A stretch of DNA of 64,000 nt from Zeus faber (lineage: Eukaryota; Chordata; Actinopteri; Zeiformes; Zeidae): contig OY482865.1 of the NCBI GenBank assembly GCA_960531495.1, forward strand, positions 15,621,422 to 15,685,421, written 5' to 3'. Each line of letters opens with the position of its first letter. The first letter of the stretch is position 1. Below the pieces are notes generated by a model. The model worked only from the letters and a program-made list of their open reading frames with translations, was not told the DNA's origin and did not search any database. The position numbers and the translations under genes were made by a program. This document shows, piece by piece, positions 1 to 12,007 of this stretch.

Positions 1-3000
1 GCTTTAGAGGGTACTTTCACAACTACAAAATTCAAATACACAACAACTTGAAATTGTCATATTTTATTGACTGATATCCATCAATATCAAAATACTGTGG
101 CAGCATCAGTGATACATTTGTTGTGTAATTTCCTGTTTTGCTCAGACTCTTTTTTTACTTAATTTTTTTTTTTTTTTAACTACTGTAGGCAGACACATAC
201 TGTACACTTCAAAGCACCAAATTACCCCTAACTCAATATTTCAAGTATAAAAAGCTAGTAAATGGAATTCACAAGAAACCCATATCACAGCACAGGTATC
301 TGTACTGAAGAATTGAAGGGGTGCCCAGCCCCGCTGGCCCGTCCTTATATGACCTCCAGCGTCGGTACCCTCCATAGCCTTGGAGCTCCGCAGCTCTCAT
401 TAAGCCGGCCGTCAGTCAGACGGCTCAGGCTCCATCCCGCCAGGAGATCGTTTTTTATTCCAGTCGCCTCTGGACTTGAAAGGGGGTGTTACCTGTCGGA
501 GTCTGTGATGGACTTGGCGGAGGTGGTGGTGGTGGGAGGGGCACCTTTCAGAGGAAAGTAATGCAGTCGAGGCAAAGGCAGTCAAGGTGTCCTTAAAGGG
601 AAAACTGGTTCTTTTTTTTTTTTTAACATAAACCCAGCCAAATTCGGGAGTCCAGCCTCGCGGTTGGCATCATAATCTTTTTAAATTGATCCAGTATTGA
701 GACAATCACGATCGTGTCCTTTGGTGCCCGGGATTTTAATTCCCCAGTGATGGGCCATTGTTGTGCTGGGCTGCTTCTGGCTGCGGATGTGTTTGACAGT
801 AAGAGTGTGAAGCACAGCCAAGACAAAAACGAGCGCGTTCAACGTCACGTCAGCGGCAACGTTCCCAGAATAGTTTTAGCGATGGTGGGATAAGCGGTTC
901 GATGAAATTCTGGTGATTGACAGGCCTGAGAGTTGGACTTACAATAATGTTTACATGGACAAACAGTAGAAGACTCAAAGTTAATTCAAGTTGACAAGAA
1001 AGACCGCAATCGCATCTCACCGTTCGGGTGTTAACGGAAACGCACACACACACACGAACATGAATGTTTCCTCCTCCGCGCCACCCTTAATGGTGGGCTT
1101 TTAGATGACGGCACTCCCTTGCCGCCGCTGTTGTCAGACATCACTTATTAGTCTTGCCTCAGTCCGCCGTCCCCGGGCGACCGAGAACAACGAGAGAAAG
1201 AGAGAGAAAACACAAACGCATACTCCCACCTTATCTCACCTCGTCACCCCCCCCCACACACACACACACACACACACACAGAAACACACAAAAACACATA
1301 CACACACACTCGATTGTTCTCTTCTTCTTTCGCTCTATCTCTGTCCCAACAGGCCCACTCTCCTGCTTTCTCCTCAAATGTTATCACTCCCATTCTCACC
1401 TTCGCTCATTTATTTTATTTTTTTCTTCATTTTTTTGTTTTTTTTGTCATTTCCCGTGTCGCTCCGCATCGATGACCCTCTGGCCTCTTTAAAAAAAAAT
1501 TATATATATTTTTATAGGTGTTCAACACTTCTCTCACATTCTCCCGGTTCTTCTCCATTACTTTCGTCCCTCCCATCCCTGGGTACCGTACGTTGGGAGC
1601 AAACACACAGAGGGTCGGTATCCGGACTTATTGTCTTTTAATGACGTTCTGAGTGTAGCTCAAAGCCAGCGGTCTCATTCTGACCAGATGACTTGTTCCG
1701 CTGGGAGGTTTTTGAAGGCTGGACCTTGGAAAAAGCCTGCACAGGTGTAGCTACGCACCTTCTCCACGACTCTTTCTTTTGAGTTATGGTGGGTCAGAGC
1801 ATTACCAGCCCCGCGAGCAAAGTTGTACGGTGAGATCGAAGCCTCCGGCTGGACAGGCAGCCAGCCACCCTTTCCCTTCTCCGTAGAGAGCGGAAGCGTT
1901 TGATGGAAGGGCGGAGCGGCGGAGATTAGGGCAACACCGGCGCGGGCGTGTACGCAGTAAACCCGGTCAGCGCTAAAAGAGGTTCCATACAGGCAGTTAA
2001 GAGAAGTCTCACAAAGTACACCTCAGTTCTCTCAAGGACTAAATGGCGCGCGCTCATCCTGTTTTCCCAGGCTGAAGACACGTCGCACTCCGAGTCAACA
2101 CAGGGTGGACAGTAGCCACTCAGATATTTATTTAATGTTATTCATGCATTCCTAAAGGCCGGAGTGAAAGCGAAGAGACCTCACGCATTAAACCAAACTG
2201 AGGATGTTGCACTGCTTTTAAAGCGTTTATCCAACGCTTTGAATGTAGGATGCTCACGTAAGGCATCAGCCATTTTAACCAATCACTTAAACATATACAG
2301 TAGCTGCTGAATTTTTTGTCAAATTATAGTTGAATGAAAGATTTCCAACCTTTTTGCACATTTTCTTAAAAAAAAAAAAGGCCTCATTACGCATGGTCTC
2401 ATGGCTGAAATGCGTCTTTCTTATAATTGTGTCGTTGTTCTCCTTCTGATCTGTGGAATTATTATTATTATTTTTTTAATTATATAATTTCAGATAGAAA
2501 TATCTGGGTTTGATGGCATAAAGCAGGCAGGTATATATAACTGTGTGAAGCAGCCTCGCTGGTGAGCGCTTGCGTCAAGAGTTTTCATTTGATTTGATGC
2601 TCGCCACAGAAGCGGCGCCCCGCGGAGCCGCACCGGAGCCCAAACAGCCTGCACCGCTGTGCGCAGAGACCTGCCGCTAAAAATACCTCCACACACACTC
2701 ACACACACACACACCCACACACACAAACACACATTGAGAATCCGCAAACCCTTGAAGTGTGTACCTGCTTTTCTGTCAGAATCTGCCATTTTTGTCTTTT
2801 CGGATTTGTTATTTCTGTCACCCCCCCGCCCGTCGTCTTCATGTCCTCTGGATTTCAGAACCTCAGAAAAAAGGCTTTTAGATTATGTTTTGCGGCCTTT
2901 TATGTCGTTTCCTTCTCCTGGTGTCCTCTATATTCAGAGCCCTTCCACCATAACTCTATGATGGTGTCGTATTTGACGTGATTATGATAAAGTACTTCAA

Positions 3001-4976
3001 GTAATTCATTTCACTTGCATGCAAATCAACGACACTTTTGTTGGCTTAAGAATGTGGCTTTCAGTCTGTGGGTTTTCCACTTACTTAAATAAAGTGCTGT
3101 ATTTACTACTACTACTAATAATAAAAGCCTGAAAAAGTAAGTAAGCATAAAAGTATCACAGGCTGGGAGGATATGGAAAGCGCCTTTTTAAAAAGTCGTA
3201 AAAAAGTGCAACCATCACAATAACTTTGACATTGTCTGATTATCCACATTGAAATGAATCGCCATAGAGTCACATTTGATCAAGTAAGGACTGAACAGAC
3301 CTCCATAATCCTCATATTTCCCCCCACATTAACACCTGACCCACTTAATTACTTTTTTTGTCGAAGAAATAAGCACGGCAACTAACTCGGACGAGCACAC
3401 TAATCTGCTCCACTCAAGCATCGACTCAGCAACACCAGCGCATGTTGGGAAATGACTTAATGCAAGATTCCCTGTCATCATCTTTTTTTTTTTTTTTTTT
3501 TTTGTTTGTTTGCTTTTTTTGTTCTCTTTATGCTTGATCCGCAGCCAATTATTTCTCAAACTGGTGTTCTTATGATCTGTAATTTTGCGAATCTTACACT
3601 GCACGCTCACTCCATCAGCTTTCTCGAAATTCTTCCACACCTCCCCTTCGCCCGGTGGACGGCGTCGGAGGTGTGAGAGCGGTGCGACGTCACACTGAGC
3701 TCAAACATCATTTCACATATTTCTATAATTTATATATCAAACGACATAGAAATACGTTTTTTTGTTTTTTTTTACGTTTCAGTTGTCAGTGTATTAAAAA
3801 CAGTGCAGTAGATAATGGACCAGATAATAGACCGTTTCTGAAATGCAAAGCGACACCTTCCTCAAACAAGGATGTTGTGAGCGTCCAGAATACACCCACC
3901 CTTCCCTGTTCCATACCTCCGTAATCTTTGGCGCGTAAACATTTCCGCCTTGTCCGCCCCCGCATCCGCCCACCCGACCCCTTCCCCTAGATGAGAGACG
4001 GGAAGAATCAAGAAAGAAAGATAGATGGAAAGAAAGAAAGGAAAATAAAAAACAACAGATAACCGTAAGATACTTTTGCAAGCTGCATCTGGCCTGGATT
4101 CTTCCCTCGCCTCCCAAGCCTCGGGGTGTAAACACGGGCTGGTGAAATATTTATCCCTCCCCCGGAGCCACGGGTTTTCTTTTTCTTCCTCCCAATGCTG
4201 TTGCTGATTAAACCCAAGGTTAATTATCTTCGGCTGGTGATGGGACGGGGGGTAGGGGGCGGGGCGGGGACCGTGTCTCTGAATCCCAACGTGAGACGGC
4301 GGGGAGCCCGGAAGACGTTGATGGAGGGTGGAGAACGCCTGAGGTGGTCTGGCCCCTTTCCTGCCTTCCTTTAATAACGCGGGAGTTTTTTTTTGTTTAT
4401 GTATTTAAAAAAATTGTTGCTACCATATCATTACAGTGTTTCTCTCACTCCTCTTGATCTTTCTGTCTTTCCGTCTCCATCTCCATTTGCATCTCTCCTG
4501 TCTGTCTGTTTCATGTCATTATGTATAATTAATCATTCCTTCTTTGTCTTTGCTCTTGCTCTCTCTCTCTCTCTCTCTCTCCCTATTTGCATTTTTCCAA
4601 ACCCACAATCTCAGTGGCTCTTTTCTTCGCCCGCCTTCCATCCTCTCTCCTCTCTTTCTCGCTCTCTCAGTAATTCATGCCAAAATTCTCCCACCGACGA
4701 AGGCATAAAGCGTGTAGCGTGCCAAGGTTATTGACTCGCAGAGATGGAGGTCCACTGGGCGCAAGATGGATAGGTGGTTGGCGCTCGGTTGTGTGCTTAG
4801 TTTACGTGGAGATCTGGAGATCAGTGTGATGGAGGTCCCAGAAACCTGCCCAGAGGGGGGAGGGGGATTAGTGGACTGTCTGGTCATCAATATTTTAGTG
4901 GACGGAACCTTGAATGAATAATTCAGCGTCCGTGTCATTGTTTCCCTCTCAGCGAGGCTCTGGGGCTGGTCTGTCT

Positions 4977-5017
<41 letters not shown>

Positions 5018-5301
5018 ACACACACACACACACATAGACTCCAAAACAACCGAAGTCTCCCTCATCCTTGAACGCCGCATCCATCGCTACAACTATCCAC
5101 TCCTCCTGGATTCCTGGGCTGTGGAACCTTTCTTAAAAGGTCTTCCAAAGTGGGGAAACAGTAGCCGCTCCCCAGGGACTCCCGTATGTCTGAGCTATTT
5201 ATGTATGAGGGAGATAAATCGGTCACTTCAAACCTGAGTTCTCACGAGGGAAAGTACAAAACAGATGCGCACGGACAGGTATTTCAGTTATGTTACTGCA
5301 A

Positions 5302-5354
<53 letters not shown>

Positions 5355-5364
5355 ACCTTGTGTC

Positions 5365-5427
5365 GATTACGCACATTTTGGTATGTTTTAGTATTTTTAG
5401 AGCTTATAGAGCTTATTGTGCGTAATC
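5365..5427. repeat. 10-bp perfect inverted repeat with a 43-nt loop
   Basis: GATTACGCAC at 5365-5374 is repeated in reverse complement at 5418-5427. It lies between a CA microsatellite and a LINE tail. It could be a decayed pair of short terminal inverted repeats or chance. Confidence 0.5.
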
Positions 5428-5521
5428 ACCAGGTGTCATGACATTTCACTGCATATATGTATGACCGTATGTATATGTATGTGACAAATAATCTCTTGAA
5501 CTTGAACTTGAACTTGAACAC
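5428..5521 (+). repeat. LINE 3' tail, copy 1
   Basis: The block TTTCACTGCATA, a TATGTATG-rich stretch, GTGACAAATAA, and then a short TTGAAC tandem is the type of 3' end seen on fish non-LTR retrotransposons of the CR1/L2 group. The same block recurs at about 56180-56247 inside the satellite. Only the tail is present, consistent with severe 5' truncation. The family name is a recollection, not a search result. Confidence 0.6.
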
Positions 5522-6528
5522 CCCAGGTAGCCAGAATAGGCAGACCTATTTAACAGAACAAAAAGTGTCGCTCACAGTGGGGATCAGTCGGAGCAGGTTT
5601 AGGCTCCTGTACTCTGCAGGCGACTCCAGAGGCCTCGCACCAACACGATGGAGTTTTTTCTTCTTTGGTACAGTAGAATGTCGTGATTCAGTGCATACGC
5701 TCGCCAAGTTGGGTGTGAGATGGAAAAGAAAGAAGAATTCTTTAGTGAGTTGGATGTAGTGGTGGAGAGTGTCCCTAAGGGGGAGAGAGTGGTCGTTGGA
5801 GCCGATCTCAATGGGCATGTTGGCGAAGGGATCAGAGACATTGGTGACAATTGGGCGAGTGTAGGGTAGTGGGTTGCTAGGCAGCATTGGATGGTGGTCT
5901 GTAGGATGACTCTGGAGGCCAAGAAGAGGAAGAAAGTGAAAGAAGAGCCAAAGATAAAATGGTGGAAGTTGAAAAAGGAGGAGTGTTGCATGCATTATAG
6001 GGAAGAGGTAAGGCAGGCAATAGGTGGGAATGAACGGTTGCCTGATGACTGGGAAACAACTGCAGAAGTGGTGAGGGAGACGGCCAAGAAGGTACTCGGT
6101 GTATCATGCGGGAAGAGGAAGGAAGACAAGGACTCTTGGTGGTGGAATGAGGAAGTAGAGGAGAGCATAGAGCAGAAGAGGTTGGCGAAGAAGAAATGGG
6201 ATAGTCAGAGAGATGAAGAAAGTAGACAGGAGTACAAGCTGATGTGGCACAAGGCGAAGAGAGAAGTGGCAAAGGCAAAGGCATACGAGGAGTTGCATGA
6301 GAGGTTGGACAGTAAATAAGGAGAAAGGGACTTGTACCAATTGGCAAGACAAAGGGACCAAGCTGGGAAGGATGTACAGCAGGTTAGGGTGATGAAGGAT
6401 AATGATGGGAATGTGCTGACTAGTGAGGAGAGTGTGTTGAGAAGGTTGAAGGAGTACTTTGAGGAGTTGATGAATGAAGAAAATGAGAGGGAACAAAGAG
6501 TGGATGATGTGGGGATAGTGGATCAAGA

Positions 6529-7527
6529 GTGCAGCAAATTCGCACGGATGAGGTGAGAACAGCATTAAAGAAGATGAAGAGTGGAAAGGCAGTTGGCCCA
6601 GATGACATACCTGGGGAAGCATGGAAATGTTTAGGCGAGATGGCAGTGGCGTTCCTCGCGAGAATGTTTAACACCATCCTGGAAAGGGAGAGGATGCCGG
6701 AGGAGTGGAGAAGAAGTGTACTGGTACCCATCTTCAAGAATAAGGGAGACGTACAGAGCTGTAGTAACTACAGGGGAATAAAGTTCATCAGTCACAGGTT
6801 GAAGCTATGGGAAAGGATAGTGGAGGCTAGGTTAAGAGGAGAGGTGGGGATCAGTGAGCAGCAGTATGGTTTCATGCCAGCAAAGAGTACTACAGATGCA
6901 ATGTTTGCTATAAGAATGGTGGAAAAGTACAGGGAAGGCCAGAGGGAGTTGCACTGCGTCTTTGTGAATTTAGAGAAAGCATATGATAGGGCACCGAGAG
7001 AGGAAGTGTGGTATTGCATGAGGAAGTCTGGGGTGGTAGAGAAGTACGTAAGAGTGGTACAGGATATGTATGAGGGCAGTCAGACAGTAGTAAGGTGTGC
7101 AGAAGGCGTGACGAAGGCATTCAAAGTGGAGGTGGGATTGCATCAAGGATCAGCTCTGAACCCTTTCTTGTTTGCAATGGTGATGGACAAGTTAACAGAT
7201 GAAATCAGACAGAAGACTCCGTGGACTACGATGTTCGCTGATGACATTGTGATCTGCAGTGAGAGTAGGGACCAGGATGAGGAGAGCCTGGAGAAGTGGA
7301 GGCATGCATTAAAGAGAAGAGGAATGAATGTCAGCAGGAGTAAGACGGAATACATGTGCCTGAATGGGAGGGAGGGCGGCGAAAAGCTGAGTATGCAAGG
7401 AGTGGAGGTGGAGAAGGCGGATGAGTTCAAGTACTTGGGGTCGACCATCCAAAGGAGCGGAGAGTGCGGGAGAGAGCTGAAGAAGAGAGTACAGGCAGGG
7501 TGGAGTAGGTGGAGAAGAGTGTCCTGA
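6529..7527 (+). pseudogene. reverse transcriptase part of the RTE-X-like LINE
   Basis: This 332-codon open frame is the longest uninterrupted piece of the LINE. In order it shows MKSGKAVGPDDIP (residues about 16-28), LVPIFKNKGDVQSCSNYRGIK (about 65-85), EQQYGFMP (about 109-116), a first catalytic aspartate region altered to FVNLEKAYDRAP (the usual form is FVDLEKAYD, so the conserved Asp is Asn here), GLHQGSALNPFLFA (about 204-217) and FADDIVI with the catalytic Asp pair. Loss of the first catalytic Asp would by itself inactivate the enzyme. Upstream and downstream parts of the same protein lie in other frames. Confidence 0.85.
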
Positions 7528-7985
7528 GTGATCTGTGACAGAAGGGTTCCCGCAAGAGGGAAGGGGAAGCTCTACAGTAGTGAGACCAGCCATGTTGTGC
7601 GGTTTAGAGGCGGTGGCGCTGACAAAAAGGCAGGTGGCTGAACTGGAGGTGGCAGAGTTGAGGATGTTGAGATTTTCATTGGGAGCGACGAGGATGGACA
7701 GGATTAAGAACGAGTACATTAGAGGGACGGCTCAGGTCGGACAGCTTGGTGGAAAAAGTGAGAGAGGCCAGATTGAGATGGTTTGGACACGTGTGTAGGA
7801 GAGATGAGCGTTACATTGGGAGAAGGATGCTGAGGATGGAGCTGGCAGGCAAGAGGAAAAGAGGAAGGCCAAAGAGAAGGTTTGTGGATGTGGTGAGGGA
7901 GGACATGCAGGCTGTTGGTGTAAGGGAGGAAGATGCGCAGAACAGAAGGTATCGGAGGCAGATGATCCGCTGTGGCGACCCCTAA
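7528..7985 (+). pseudogene. C-terminal domain of the RTE-X-like LINE, frameshifted
   Basis: Two overlapping frames carry the tail of the LINE protein. The first runs about 7535-7740 (RPAMLCGLEAVALTKRQ, LRMLRFSLGATRMDRI) and the second 7746-7985 (EKVREARLRWFGHVCRRDE, IGRRMLRMEL, RGRPKRRFVDVVREDM, MIRCGDP). The last residues, RCGDP, run directly into the 3' tail of the element. The region is an accessory basic domain found at the end of this LINE family, probably for nucleic-acid binding. It is separated from the RT frame by a TGA and at least two frame changes. Confidence 0.8.
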
Positions 7986-8505
7986 CGGGAGCAGCCCAAA
8001 GAAGGAGAAGAAGAATGTTATCATCTGTACATTCAGCCTGTACACTCAGATACTTAAAAAAAAAGCTCTAGCTTTGATATAAAATAAAAAAACAATTAGA
8101 TAGCAATTATGCATCTGTGTATGTGCGGAGGTATAGCCCCTCCTCTCGGTGCATTGTTATGCAACACCGTACAGCTGAGCATCCGGGGCAAACACATTTG
8201 TTTACATGAGCGTCTTTCATTTGCTTGTCATTTGAGCGGCCTTGACGCAAAATGATGTTGTGCCAGAAGTTGACTGTCGACGAAACCCCCAAGACGGACC
8301 CTCAAATGCGCACAAATCCTCCCTCATCAGTCAACGCACCCCAGGGCGTTGCACTTCTTTTGTCTCTTACCGACAAACACACGCTCACTGTGCATATGCA
8401 CTGCCGTTGCGTGGTTTTTGCGCATCACCAGCTCCGCCATAAATCAATGGTCCCACTGTAACGGTGTTCATGTCAGCACATCAGCCATCTGCTCTGAGGG
8501 GAGCG

Positions 8506-8623
<118 letters not shown>

Positions 8624-9413
8624 GAATACAGAGTGCTAAATCTTTATTGAGGAAATTAGTGTAGCTCTTGCAGGTTCTGCATTTTTGTGTTTACAGCTGT
8701 TTGAGGGGTCAGGGATGAAAGATATATATATATATATTTTTTTTTTTAGACTCTGCTCTCGATGAGTCATTCAGTTAAAAGATTTTGTTCCATTTTACAA
8801 CTCTCTGATTCGGTTGGTGTACTGCACGATGAGCGAGGGACGACTTCCGATGAAAGAGTTGGTTGTGAATGGAATTCTCGCAGGAATCGGTCACTTCTGT
8901 CAAAATTCTGTTTTTTGTATTTGTATTTTTCTGTATATTGTTATTTGTATTTTCCATTCGACTTGCTCTCTCGCTCGCTCAATCACGGTATTGAAACAAG
9001 GAGCTTTAGGTAGTGCACGCCTGTGTTCCTGGCTGCAGTTACTGAGTCACTAACGAACAACTCTTTCATGAAAACACAAGTTTAAGTTTAGTTTAGTTTA
9101 GTTTCAAGTCCACCCTCCTGGATTGTGCAGAACCACTGTAATGTCTTCAGTGCAGTTCCTTCCACGTCCCCCAGCCTGAGCTGATGCGGCGTAGTGAGCA
9201 GACGGCAGCCTCACTCTCTCTGACCTCACATCTCACCATCATCCCTCCACACACAAGATCTAAACTATTTAATTTAAACATGACTCTCTCCGCTCCGTCC
9301 TCACTGTTTCTCTTCAGTGTTCTCCCATTTTTTTTTGGACCGATTGAACCATACCCTATCACCCCGTCTTGATTTCCAATTTGGCCATTTTCTTTTCAAT
9401 TCTTTAATACTCT

Positions 9414-9513
<100 letters not shown>

Positions 9514-10318
9514 GCCGGCGGCGGCGGCGGCAGCAGCCTCGGAGCCTGTCTGAGTGAGCTCTGGCTCCCGACCAAATTTACTTGAGAATAGTTCAATTCC
9601 GGCAGTTTCCCCTTAAATATCTAAGTCTGATACATTTTTTCATTATAATTCTGTAATTTAAAACACCTATTTGCTACAGAGAGTCTGTAATGAAAAAAGT
9701 TAATTGTAAAATTATGTAACATCTTTTTTTTCTACTTAAATCCAAAAAGGAAAAGCATGTAATGGCACCAAGCTGTGGGTGGAGACTAAGGGGGAAAAGG
9801 TGGGGGGCTGAGGGTAATAAGGGTGGATATGTACACTTCTGATGCAGAGAGGGCGAGAGAGTATTCCCATTGGTTTTCTATTATTAATAAGCCAGTTGGC
9901 CCCAGACTATTACAGTTATATAAGTGTGTCCGCGTACGCATGTGTGCGTTAAGTATGGGTGTAGTCTTAAGTGAGAACCTGCTGTAGAGGATGTACACAC
10001 ACACATGCACGCACGCACGCACGCACGCACGCACGTACGCATGTCCTTTGGCTGAGGCAGGTCCTTTTCCTGCTCTCTTCTCCTGTCACTGTCTTGACAG
10101 TAGGAAGTATTTTCTTTTAAAGCGGTGACAAGGTTTTCAAAACGCACCTTGAAGCCCTCCCCGTCGCATTTCAAAGGTTTGTGTGCGTGCGTGTGTGTGT
10201 GTCTATGTGACTGTTTTTGTGTTGAGTGTGTCGATGATTACCGAGGAGACAGCTCAAACAGCAGAATGATGGCCAACCCCCTGCAGGGACCGGCCCCATG
10301 CTGAGCCATTACTTAGCA

Positions 10319-10350
<32 letters not shown>

Positions 10351-10544
10351 CACACACACACAGCAGAGTGCATAAAGACTAATAGGCACACTGACAGAAA
10401 TGCAAGGTAATGAAGGGTCCACTCACCAGGTAAGGAACGACATTTTATTCAATATTAAATAAATAAATGAATAAATACGTACATACAGTACATAATGCCT
10501 TATGCCTATGAAATAAAATAAATGAGGTGATAAATATAAATATA

Positions 10545-10575
<31 letters not shown>

Positions 10576-10576
10576 A

Positions 10577-11318
10577 TAAAGTAAATGAGTTAATACAGTT
10601 CAATAAATAGATAAATCATTTTTTATTTAAAAATTGATGTTTTTCAAAAGACTACTTTTATTCATTTCAGGGGAGTTTTATTTCATAATGCCACAATTAT
10701 TTATTTCAGGGGATGAAATGAATGCAAATGAATGGGTCGTGGTTATCTCATAGATTCAGACCCGGTGGAGAGAGTGCTGTTGGCACTCTCCTACGCAACA
10801 GTTGTAGGAGTGGTTGCGGAGGTCGTGGACGTAGCCCAGGCCGGGCTCCCCGCACATCTCCGGCTCTGGGGGCGGCCCGAACACCAAGTCGACTGGTGTA
10901 CGGAGTTTGTGTCCCAACATGAGCGCTGGGGGAGCGGAGAGCAAGGCAAGCTTATGTCTTGACATGAACGCCCACTGGACAGGGTGTGGCGGGTCAAGCG
11001 GAACCGGGTGGTGGCCCTCCACCGCGACCGGCTCGCTCACTACCGTCCTCTGACTCCAACCGAGGAGATATCGGGAGCTGAGGACCAGCTCCGGGCAACC
11101 ACTCCTACCACTGTTGCATAGGAGAGCCACAACAGCAGCGCCGGCTCTAATTATATGTGAGATAATCACGCCCGATAAGTTTGCATATAACAGATGGAAA
11201 TGTGGCATTAGGAAATAAAAGTCCCCTGAAATGAATAAAGTTGTCTTTTAAAAACATCCTTTTTTTAGATTTAAAATGTATTATATGTATTTATTCAGCT
11301 AGGTTTACTCATTTGGGG
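10577..11318. mobile_element. foldback element with arms of about 225-240 bp
   Basis: The left arm (10577-10817) and right arm (11095-11318) are imperfect reverse complements along their whole length. Matching landmarks include TTCATTTCAGGGGA near 10660 against TCCCCTGAAATGAA near 11222, TAATGCCACA near 10687 against TGTGGCATTA near 11201, and CTCCTACGCAACAG near 10789 against CTGTTGCATAGGAG near 11111. The roughly 277-bp core is not palindromic and carries a gypsy integrase fossil. This is the layout of a foldback (FB-like) transposon or MITE that captured a foreign core. No transposase was seen. Arm ends are estimates. Confidence 0.8.
10818..11094 (-). mobile_element. Ty3/gypsy-type integrase fossil in the foldback core
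   Basis: On the minus strand the core reads ALMLGHKLRTPVDLVFGPPP followed by a PEPE-type stretch, matching the part of Ty3/gypsy integrases where the target-strand region ends (usual form: GRELRTPVDLxFGxPP). Only this small part of an element is present, without LTRs of its own. It is an old, broken fragment. Its confinement between the two arms suggests capture rather than a separate insertion. Confidence 0.65.
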
Positions 11319-11321
11319 GGG

Positions 11322-11432
11322 GTTTACCTGTAGACCAATAAACGAGCAACAGGTATACAGCCACACTGATCCTGGGCCCAGTTACCTAGCCCGTGGGGAT
11401 GGTGTGGCTGCTAAAACCACACCATCCCCACA
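11322..11432. repeat. LTR-like direct repeat, copy 1
   Basis: This block of about 110 bp is repeated at 11891-12007. Shared landmarks are TTTACCTGT, AGCAACAGG, CAGCCAC, GGGCCCA, TTACCTAG and a CACCATCCCCACA end. Copy 1 also contains a hairpin (GGGGATGGTGTGG at 11396-11408 against CCACACCATCCCC at 11417-11429). Confidence 0.75.
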
Positions 11433-11890
11433 CTTCATAACCCCTGACACCAAACTGAGGCCAGGCTGGGCTGTTGCGGGGGCTGCCTGGAAGGGTGGCC
11501 TGGCTGCTGGGCTGCCGGATCGTCCCGGCAGTGGCTGCTGGGTGGAGCAGCTAGCTGCAGGCGGCCGGACCGCCTGGGTGCTGCTGCTGCCAGTCGGGAG
11601 AGGGCTGGTGCTGGGGCCGCCCGTTGACCCGCTGGGGGCTCCAGGGGTCCTCGGATGGCCCTTCTGTGTCCCTCCCCCGTGCCGGAGAGTCCCTGTTCAG
11701 GTGCCAGTGTGGCAGTTTCGCCTACCACCTGCCACCCAAGTTGCGTTTTTCAGGGCCGTCTGGCACAGAGACAGATGACGGGGTTGGAAACACACCAGTT
11801 TATTGTAGCGAGTGGGCTAGGTGGAACGAGCCCAGGGGAAGATGGACAGCGTGTTGTGACATGGGCTCCTCTCCTGTGTGGGGGGATGGG
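11433..11890. mobile_element. interior of an LTR-like or TRIM-like element, GC-rich
   Basis: This is the 458 bp between the two direct repeats. It is GC-rich (GGGCTGCCGG, GGTGCTGCTGCTGCC), has long proline-rich frames on the minus strand, and no protein I can name. With the flanking repeats it resembles a terminal-repeat retrotransposon in miniature or a decayed LTR element. It lies directly beside the gypsy-containing foldback element and may share its history. Confidence 0.45.
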
Positions 11891-12007
11891 GGTTTTACCT
11901 GTTGCTCATTGATTAGTCTAACAAGCAACAGGCGAACAGCCACCCTTGTGACGGGCCCAATTACCTAGACCCAGGACAGGTGTGGCTGTTCAAACACCAT
12001 CCCCACA
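11891..12007. repeat. LTR-like direct repeat, copy 2
   Basis: Second copy of the block at 11322-11432. Counting a few bases upstream it begins TGTGGGGGGATGG (from about 11877) and ends CCATCCCCACA, so it has the 5'-TG...CA-3' ends with short inverted complementarity typical of LTRs. A poly-T run follows at once. Confidence 0.7.

Larger units (their letters stand above)
1..5699. other. presumed last apaf1 intron, distal part; no gene recognised
   Basis: No reading frame here resembles a protein I know. The stretch holds AT-rich DNA, short CA tracts (about 1255-1280, 2695-2727, 4980-5034, 5305-5353), a poly-T run near 3482-3503, a CT tract near 4561-4580 and a LINE 3' tail at about 5430-5520. 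It is called intron because the apaf1 terminal exon at 13173 opens with an acceptor site and needs an upstream exon, and none was found here. Confidence 0.5.
5700..8016 (+). mobile_element. RTE-X-like non-LTR retrotransposon, 5'-truncated
   Basis: A LINE copy reads on the plus strand. It opens inside the endonuclease domain (GADLNGHVGEG near 5800), lacks about 100 bp of the end of that domain, continues through a basic linker (5891-6319) into reverse transcriptase (6529-7527, box FADD at 7234-7245), and finishes with a C-terminal region containing IGRRMLRMEL and RGRPKRRF. The 3' end has GGCGACCCCTAACGGGAGCAGC and then an AAG-rich tail. Breaks seen: an in-frame TAA at 6317-6319, a frame change near 6530-6550, a TGA at 7525-7527, and frame changes near 7580 and 7740-7780. 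A dead copy of moderate age. The RTE-X name rests on my memory of this element's proteins; a closely related RTE clade is possible. Confidence 0.85.

Noticed and set aside
494-548. Possible minus-strand microexon ending ACTCCGACAG/GTAACA near the window start
   Set aside because: The donor is fair, but the acceptor is weak, the open frame is short and proline/threonine-rich, and no gene is expected on that strand inside the apaf1 intron.
10756-11208. 150-codon minus-strand frame as a host gene
   Set aside because: The middle is a gypsy integrase motif and both ends are the foldback arms; there is no host gene signal.
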